DNA of 64,000 nt from the NCBI RefSeq assembly GCF_003788635.1, contig NZ_AYKH01000012.1, positions 124,001 to 188,000 on the forward strand, in the 5' to 3' direction. The notes beneath the pieces were generated by a model that did not search any database, had not been told where the DNA came from, and worked only from the letters and a program-made list of their open reading frames with translations. A program made the translations under genes and the position numbers. Shown piece after piece: positions 58,078-64,000 of the stretch; the stretch's first letter is position 1; every line of letters begins with the position of its first letter. The DNA is from Salinisphaera orenii subsp. orenii MK-B5. Its GTDB lineage: Bacteria > Pseudomonadota > Gammaproteobacteria > Nevskiales > Salinisphaeraceae.

Positions 58078-58081
<4 letters not shown>
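56795..58081 (+). CDS. hemA: Glutamyl-tRNA reductase
   Basis: The 428-residue enzyme reduces glutamyl-tRNA to glutamate-1-semialdehyde, the first step of haem synthesis in most bacteria. The catalytic Cys50 is in [13 protein letters not shown]; the NADPH domain contains [12 protein letters not shown] and MVFANRS; a C-terminal dimerisation helix follows. It overlaps prfA by four bases. Confidence 0.98.
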
Positions 58082-59162
<1,081 letters not shown>

Positions 59163-59163
<1 letters not shown>

Positions 59164-60035
59164 TGACCGCCACGAGCGCCCCGTGCACGCTGGCGGCGGC
59201 GCTGCGCGAGGCTCGCCGCCGGCTGGCCTCGGTCAGCGACACGCCGGATCTGGACGCGCGCTGGCTGGCCGAGCACGCGCTGGATGTCGGTGCGGCCTAT
59301 CTGCTGGCCCACGCGGACACGCCGCTCCCGGCGACGGCGTCCGCGCGCTACGAATCACTGGTCGAACGGCGCGCGGCCGGCGAGCCGCTGGCCTACATCA
59401 TCGGCCGCGCCGGGTTCTGGTCGCTCGATCTGCGTGTGACCCCGGACGTGCTCATTCCGCGCCCGGATACCGAAACCCTGGTAGAGGCGGCCCTCGCGCG
59501 GCTGCCTCCGGACGCGCCGCTGGCCGTGGCGGATCTCGGCACGGGCTCCGGAGCGATCGCCCTGGCCCTGGCCCGGGAGCGCCCGGCCTGGCACATAGTG
59601 GCCACCGAAGCCAGCGAGGCCGCGCTGGCCGTGGCCCGCGACAACGCCGGGGCCCTCGATCTGGATCGGGTCGAATGCGTGGCCGGCCCCTGGCTCGAAG
59701 CCGTCGCCGGGCGCCGCTTCGACGCCATCGTCGCCAACCCGCCCTACGTGGCGGCCAACGATCCGCATCTGCACGACCTGGCCCACGAGCCGCACGCGGC
59801 ACTCGTGGCCGCCGACGACGGCCTGGCCGACCTGGCGGCGATCGCCGCGGCCGCACCCGCCCATCTGCGCGGCCCCGGCTGGCTGCTGCTGGAGCACGGC
59901 GCCGACCAGGGCTCCGCCGTGCGCGACCTGCTGGCGGCCGCGGGCTTCGAGGCCGAGACGATCAGCGATCTGGGTCGGCGCGCACGCGTGACCTGCGGCC
60001 ATCTCGCCGGCGGCGCCATCGGTCGTTCGGCCTGA
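59163..60035 (+). CDS. prmC: Release factor glutamine methyltransferase
   Basis: The 290-residue SAM-dependent enzyme methylates the Gln of the GGQ motif in release factors. It has a helical N-terminal domain, the SAM site VADLGTGSGAIALALA and the catalytic NPPY at residues 192-195. The start is ATG 59163 overlapping the prfA stop; the longer open frame from 58851 overlaps prfA and is not coding. Confidence 0.97.
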
Positions 60036-60208
60036 CACCGCCGGGACGCGTCCCGACCCGTGAACCACCTGATTCAGCGCGGCTTCGACCGCAGCCGACA
60101 CAGCGCGAACGCGGTCCGGCGGCCAACGGCGTCGGAGAACCTGCCAGTCGCCCGACTGCGACCGCTGCGCCCCTCGCAAGGCATTGATCCATTGGTTTTC
60201 CCGGTGAG

Positions 60209-60225
60209 GGCACATTTCTGGCCTT
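60209..60225 (+). promoter_or_regulatory. Sigma-54-like promoter of the third PEP-CTERM gene
   Basis: The sequence AGGGCACATTTCTGGCC has GGCAC and GGC with the invariant GG and GC ten bases apart. It is weaker than the other two (TGGC in place of TTGC). Transcription would begin near 60235, about 35 bases before ATG 60270. Confidence 0.6.
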
Positions 60226-60269
60226 AACAAGCCCGGCCTCACCAGAAGAAAGGATCAGGAGTATCCACC

Positions 60270-60909
60270 ATGAAACAGGTCAGCACGATGGTGTTCGCAG
60301 CGGCGATGGTCGCCGCCGGTTCCGCGAGCGCCGCCCGATCACCTACGACAGCACCCCCAACGGCGTGCCCATGTCCAGCATTGCCGGTGTGACCACCGTC
60401 GACTTCAACAGCGGCTGCGGCTGTGCCGCCTGCAGCGGCAACTATGCGCTGGCGACCGGCAGCTCCGGCCAGTAAGCGCCCCGCCCCGGGCCAGCGGCCC
60501 CGGCACCACGCAATATCCGACCGTGCCGGAGAATCTCAGCCAGCAGCCGATCTCGGCGGAGTTCTCGCTCGGCACCTCCGCCAATTACTTCGGCCTGCTC
60601 CGGGGCTCGATCGACGACGACAACACGCTCGAGTTCCTGCTCGACGGCACCGTCGTGGACAGCTATGCCGGTCTCGACATCACCAATCCGGCCGACGGCA
60701 ACCAGAACTCGCCGGGGACCCACACCCACGTGAACTTCTTCGGGCTACCCGAGCTCAACGGCATCCGCATGACCCGCTCGCCGTACGCGTTCGGGAGCGA
60801 CAATCACGCCTTCGGCAAGACCAGCGTGCCCGAGCCGGGCGCACTGGCGCTGTTCGGCGCGGGCCTGGTGGGCGCCGCCTGGGCGCGGCGTCGCACCCAC
60901 GGCGGCTGA
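60270..60909 (+). pseudogene. PEP-CTERM protein gene broken by two frameshifts
   Basis: From ATG 60270 (AGGA and AGGAG upstream) the frame gives a signal peptide (MKQVSTMVFAAAMVAAGSAS), then shifts at about 60336; frame two reads ITYDSTPNGVPMSSIAGV to a TAA at 60473; frame three continues from about 60472 to a stop at 60907, with YFGLLRGSIDDDNTLEF and a complete C-terminal signal VPEPGALALFGAGL followed by RRR. The parts resemble the Npun_F0296 type of exosortase-dependent surface protein. Each junction would be restored by one added base, so this is either a recent pseudogene or two sequence errors. Confidence 0.82.
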
Positions 60910-60930
60910 TCGAAGGATCGCGACCCGACG

Positions 60931-60953
60931 GAGCCGCCCCCGGCGGCTCTGTC
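60931..60953 (+). terminator. Possible terminator after the third PEP-CTERM gene
   Basis: GAGCCGCC and GGCGGCTC form an 8-bp perfect stem with a three-base loop, 22 bases after the stop, followed by a weak TGTCT tract. The T run is poor, so termination strength is uncertain. Confidence 0.5.
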
Positions 60954-61039
60954 TATCTGCGAGCCCTCATCGGGCCGGTACCGCCCGCCACCGAACGCGG
61001 TCGACGCGGTCCGCGAGCCGCCCGGTCCGGGGACTGGCG

Positions 61040-62050
61040 CTAGAGCCGCTCGATGACCGCGTCGGTGAAGCTCGACGTGGTGCCGTCGCCGCCCAGGTCC
61101 GGCGTGACCCGGTCGTGATCGGCGACCGCCGCGCGCACCGCCCGGCGGATGCGCTCGGCGTCCTCGCGCCGGCCGATGTGCTCCAGCAGCAGCGCCGAGG
61201 CCAGAACCACCGACGTGGGGTTGGCGATGCCCTTGCCGGCGATGTCCGGCGCGCTGCCGTGCACGGCCTCGAACATCGCGCAGTTCTCGCCGATGTTGGC
61301 GCCGGGCGCGAGCCCCAGCCCGCCGATCAGGCCGGCGCAGAGGTCGGAGATGATGTCGCCGAACAGGTTCGTGGTGACGATCACGTCGAACTGCTCGGGA
61401 TACATCACCAGCTTCATGGCACAGGCGTCGACGATGATCTCGTCGTGCTCGAGATCATCGTACTCCTGCGCGATCTCGCGGCCGACATCGAGAAACAGCC
61501 CGGAGGTGGATTTCATGATGTTGGCCTTGTGCGCCAGGGTGACCTTGCGACGACCGCGCGAGCGCGCCATTTCGAAGGCGAAGCGGATGATGCGCTCGCA
61601 CTGTTCGCGCGTGATCACCGACAGGGCCTCGGCCCGGGTGCCGTCCTCGGAGACTGTCTGGCCCTCGCCGGAGTACATGCCGCCCTTGTTCTCGCGGACG
61701 GTGATGATGTCCAGGCCCTCGTAGCGCGACTGGGTCCCGGGCATGGACAGCGTCGGCCGGACGTTGGCGTACAGATCGAACTTCTTGCGCATGGCCACGT
61801 TGACCGAGCGATAGCCCTTGCCGGACGGCGTGGTGACCGGCCCCTTCAGAACCAGCCCGGTGCGTTCGATCGAGGCGATCGCCGCCTCCGGCATGACGTC
61901 GGACGCGCCCGCGTCGAGGGCCGCCTGCCCTACCTGGACCTCTTCATAATCCAGCCCGGGATCCAGCGCCTCTAGAATGCGCAGGGCCGAATCGACGATA
62001 TCGGGGCCGATACCGTCGCCCTTGATGACCGTAACCGGTGTAGTGCTCAT
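61040..62050 (-). CDS. NAD-dependent isocitrate/isopropylmalate dehydrogenase family protein
   Basis: The 336-residue protein of the beta-decarboxylating dehydrogenase family has TVIKGDGIGPDIVDSALRIL, the substrate-binding RENKGGMYSGEGQ, KANIMKSTSGLFLDV, and the metal motif LFGDIISDLCAGLIGGLGLAPG. The SVNVAMRKKFDLYANVRP segment is that of NAD-dependent isocitrate dehydrogenase rather than LeuB. It would make 2-oxoglutarate and NADH. ATG 62050 is the family start; the extended frame to 62368 is not coding. Confidence 0.88.
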   Translation of the reverse strand: MSTTPVTVIKGDGIGPDIVDSALRILEALDPGLDYEEVQVGQAALDAGASDVMPEAAIASIERTGLVLKGPVTTPSGKGYRSVNVAMRKKFDLYANVRPTLSMPGTQSRYEGLDIITVRENKGGMYSGEGQTVSEDGTRAEALSVITREQCERIIRFAFEMARSRGRRKVTLAHKANIMKSTSGLFLDVGREIAQEYDDLEHDEIIVDACAMKLVMYPEQFDVIVTTNLFGDIISDLCAGLIGGLGLAPGANIGENCAMFEAVHGSAPDIAGKGIANPTSVVLASALLLEHIGRREDAERIRRAVRAAVADHDRVTPDLGGDGTTSSFTDAVIERL

Positions 62051-62396
62051 GTCGATTCCCGTTAACGAATGTTGGGGGCGCCGGGGGCGAAACGGGCCTT
62101 GATGGTCGCGCCTCACCGGCTTGAATATGTGGCATGCTAGCACTGGCTGCGACAGCGGTTCGCGGCATCCGGCGCCCGCGCCGAGAACCCTGGCCGACGC
62201 TCTGCGCATGCGAGCACGCACCGCGTGGCGCGAGGCTTTTGTGTCCGCCCGGTGCCCCGGGTACCGGGGCCGTCGTGCGGGTTGCGCCGGAAAAATTCGG
62301 TTTTCGGTCCACTCGGCGGCGTCATCGCATGAATCTGCGCCGGCCGTACGCCGGGTCGGCCACGGCATTCCGCTACATCGACAGACGAATCACGCC
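62051..62396. other. Divergent intergenic region
   Basis: About 345 bases between the dehydrogenase and the L,D-transpeptidase genes. It must hold both promoters; none is clear. Frames that cross it continue the downstream genes without family similarity. Confidence 0.5.
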
Positions 62397-62924
62397 ATGC
62401 ACTCGATCCCTTTCGCCTGCCGTATTTTCGTCATCGCGCTGCTGTCGTTGATGGCGGTCTGTAGCGCCAATGCCAGCGACGGGGTCGCCGACAGCGACAT
62501 CGAACCGGAGGCCGCGGTGGATCTCGTCGTGGTGATGAAATCCGAACGCGTGCTCTATCTCTACGACGACGGCCTGATCGTCGGCCAGTATCCGATCGCA
62601 CTCGGCAAGAACCCCGTCGGCACCAAGCGCGAACGCGGCGACAACCGCACCCCGGAGGGCGCCTACACGCTGGACTGGCGCAATCCGGACAGTATCTTCC
62701 ACCGCTCGATCCACATCTCCTATCCCAAGCCCAGCGATGTCCGCGCCTCGAAGGCTCGAGGCCTGGACCCCGGCGACATGATCATGATCCACGGCCAGCC
62801 GGACTACGACGACCGCGATCGCAAGGGCGACTGGACCAACGGCTGCATCGCGGTGTCCAACGCGGCCATCAACGATATCTGGACGCGCGTGCCCGACGGC
62901 ACGCGCATCCACATCTATCCCTGA
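62397..62924 (+). CDS. L,D-transpeptidase (YkuD family)
   Basis: The 175-residue protein has a signal peptide (MHSIPFACRIFVIALLSLMA..NA) and a YkuD domain with His132 (MIHGQPD) and catalytic Cys150 in TNGCIAVSN. It acts in the periplasm on peptidoglycan tetrapeptides to form 3-3 links or attach proteins, or may cut such links; the subtype is not clear. The usual Arg after the Cys (SxGCxR) is replaced by Ala-Val. ATG 62397 gives a good signal peptide. Confidence 0.87.
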   Translation: MHSIPFACRIFVIALLSLMAVCSANASDGVADSDIEPEAAVDLVVVMKSERVLYLYDDGLIVGQYPIALGKNPVGTKRERGDNRTPEGAYTLDWRNPDSIFHRSIHISYPKPSDVRASKARGLDPGDMIMIHGQPDYDDRDRKGDWTNGCIAVSNAAINDIWTRVPDGTRIHIYP

Positions 62925-62950
62925 CCGCGACGCGCTGACGGGACGTCCGA

Positions 62951-63946
62951 ATGACCCATCAGGCACCGCGCCCGCCCGGCCGCCTGCCGCCCGACAAGCG
63001 CGAGCAACTGACCCGTGCGCGACGGCTCGAATGGCTCACCCTCGCGCTTCGGGTGACCGTGGTCCTGGCGCTCTACGTCGGGCTCGGGCGTACCCAGGCG
63101 CTCGACGCCATCTGGCTCAAGAGTCTGTGGTCGCTTCTACCCCCGGCGGCTTTTCTCGCGGCCTGCCGGATCGAGGCCCGGCAGCCGACACCGCGTTTTC
63201 CATACGGCTTCTACCGTGCCGGCAGCATTGCCTTTCTCACGGCCGCACTCGCGCTCGCGACCATGGGGCTGTACCTGTGCTGGACCGGCCTTCGCGGCCT
63301 GCTCCACAGTCGCCATCCGGGACTTGCGACCTTTGCGGAGACCGGCTGGCTGACCTGGCCCGGTTGGCCCGCGGTGGCCGCCCTGCTCTACAGCATCGCC
63401 GTCCCCCTGGTGGCCGGCCGCTCACGCCAGGCGCTGGCCATACGGCTGCACGACAAGGGCCTCTACGCCGACGCGGAGATGGGGCGCATGAGCTGGATGG
63501 CCGGCGGCGCGGCCGTCATCGGCGTGCTCTGCGTGGGGCTGGGCCTGGACCGCGTCGATTTCGTGGCCACCCTGCTCATCGGCGCCGATATCCTGCGCCA
63601 CGGCAGCCGGCTGCTGCAGACCGCGGTCTGCGACCTGATCGACGAAGTGCCGCGCCGGATCGGTTCCGCCCAGGTCGACCCGCTGGGCGGACGCGTACTC
63701 GCCTACCTGGAATCGCTGGACTGGATCGATACCGCGCGGGTGCGCCTGCGCGAGGAGGGCCGCCTGCTAACCGGCGTGGCCTTCGTCGCCCCCAACACCG
63801 AACACGACCTGGTGGACCGCCTGGAGCGGGCGCGCGGCGACATTCGTGCAATGGACTGGCGGCTGCTGGACATCGCACTGGTGCCGGTGGCCGACTCGCG
63901 CTGCCGTGCCCTGCCGGACAGTCCGGGCCGGCCGAGCTGGATCTGA
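62951..63946 (+). CDS. Cation diffusion facilitator-like membrane protein without usual metal ligands
   Basis: The 331-residue protein has about five or six membrane segments and a C-terminal cytoplasmic domain (WIDTARVRLREEGRLLTG; HDLVDRLERA) like CDF transporters; RFPYGFYRAGSIAFLTAAL matches the CDF PYG motif region. In the segments that normally carry the DxxxD and HxxxD zinc site, the visible residues are LKSLWSLLPP and AEMGRMSW, so the canonical site is absent. It may bind other ions or be a non-transporting relative. It starts 26 bases after the L,D-transpeptidase gene. Confidence 0.72.
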   Translation: MTHQAPRPPGRLPPDKREQLTRARRLEWLTLALRVTVVLALYVGLGRTQALDAIWLKSLWSLLPPAAFLAACRIEARQPTPRFPYGFYRAGSIAFLTAALALATMGLYLCWTGLRGLLHSRHPGLATFAETGWLTWPGWPAVAALLYSIAVPLVAGRSRQALAIRLHDKGLYADAEMGRMSWMAGGAAVIGVLCVGLGLDRVDFVATLLIGADILRHGSRLLQTAVCDLIDEVPRRIGSAQVDPLGGRVLAYLESLDWIDTARVRLREEGRLLTGVAFVAPNTEHDLVDRLERARGDIRAMDWRLLDIALVPVADSRCRALPDSPGRPSWI

Positions 63947-64000
63947 GTCGCGCGTGCCGGCCGGCTGTCGCGAGGCCATGCCCGCGCGCTATCATGCGCG

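Noticed and set aside
60423-61043. 206-residue plus-strand frame over the third PEP-CTERM gene
   Set aside because: It is Arg/Pro-rich and overlaps the frame that holds the conserved YFGL and VPEPG segments.

Overview
The window is high-GC DNA from a gammaproteobacterium. The housekeeping order (hemA-prfA-prmC divergent from a TPR lipoprotein gene and lolB; tRNA-Gln-prs-rplY-pth-ychF; mutS divergent from pncC-thpR-recA-recX; alaS-lysC-tRNA-Ser-tRNA-Arg) is typical of that class. A strongly acidic tail on ribosomal protein L25 and acidic secreted proteins suggest, but do not prove, a marine or halophilic lifestyle. No genus is claimed.

Positions 1-31270 (all minus strand) hold an exosortase A (XrtA)/PEP-CTERM and exopolysaccharide locus. 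Reading in the direction of transcription: a UDP-GlcNAc 2-epimerase; two PEP-CTERM substrate genes, each behind a recognisable sigma-54 promoter; a polyprenyl-phosphate sugar transferase; the PrsK/PrsR histidine kinase and sigma-54 activator pair; the TPR lipoprotein PrsT; then a tightly overlapping run with Wza-like export lipoprotein, chain-length protein, tyrosine kinase, beta-barrel protein, AAA ATPase, polysaccharide deacetylase, FemAB-like protein, glycosyltransferases, exosortase, asparagine-synthase-like amidotransferase, sulfotransferase, two more glycosyltransferases, an ATP-grasp enzyme, a six-hairpin glycosidase-like protein and the start of an O-antigen-ligase-like gene cut by the window edge. 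Together they would build, modify and export a polysaccharide, and cut PEP-CTERM proteins from their membrane anchor.

Positions 31348-35305 are accessory: a 974-residue lipoprotein whose N-terminal third carries an Asp-rich tetrapeptide repeat (26 12-bp units), followed by about 1 kb without genes that contains 25 perfect-register copies of an 8-bp unit.

Positions 35346-59163 and on to 60035 are mostly core genes: tRNA-Arg, tRNA-Ser, lysC, alaS, recX, recA, thpR, pncC, mutS, small DUF2970 and DUF2505 genes, a UbiB-like kinase, tRNA-Met, ychF, pth, rplY, prs, tRNA-Gln, an MFS transporter, lolB, a TPR lipoprotein, hemA, prfA and prmC. Two genes usual at these sites are not seen: csrA beside lysC/tRNA-Ser and ispE between lolB and tRNA-Gln.

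The last 4 kb contain a third PEP-CTERM gene, broken by two frameshifts but also with a sigma-54-like promoter, then an isocitrate dehydrogenase-type gene, an L,D-transpeptidase and a CDF-like membrane protein lacking the usual metal ligands. The main new observation is a small putative PrsR/RpoN regulon visible in sequence: three PEP-CTERM genes with -24/-12 elements, two sharing a candidate upstream activator box.
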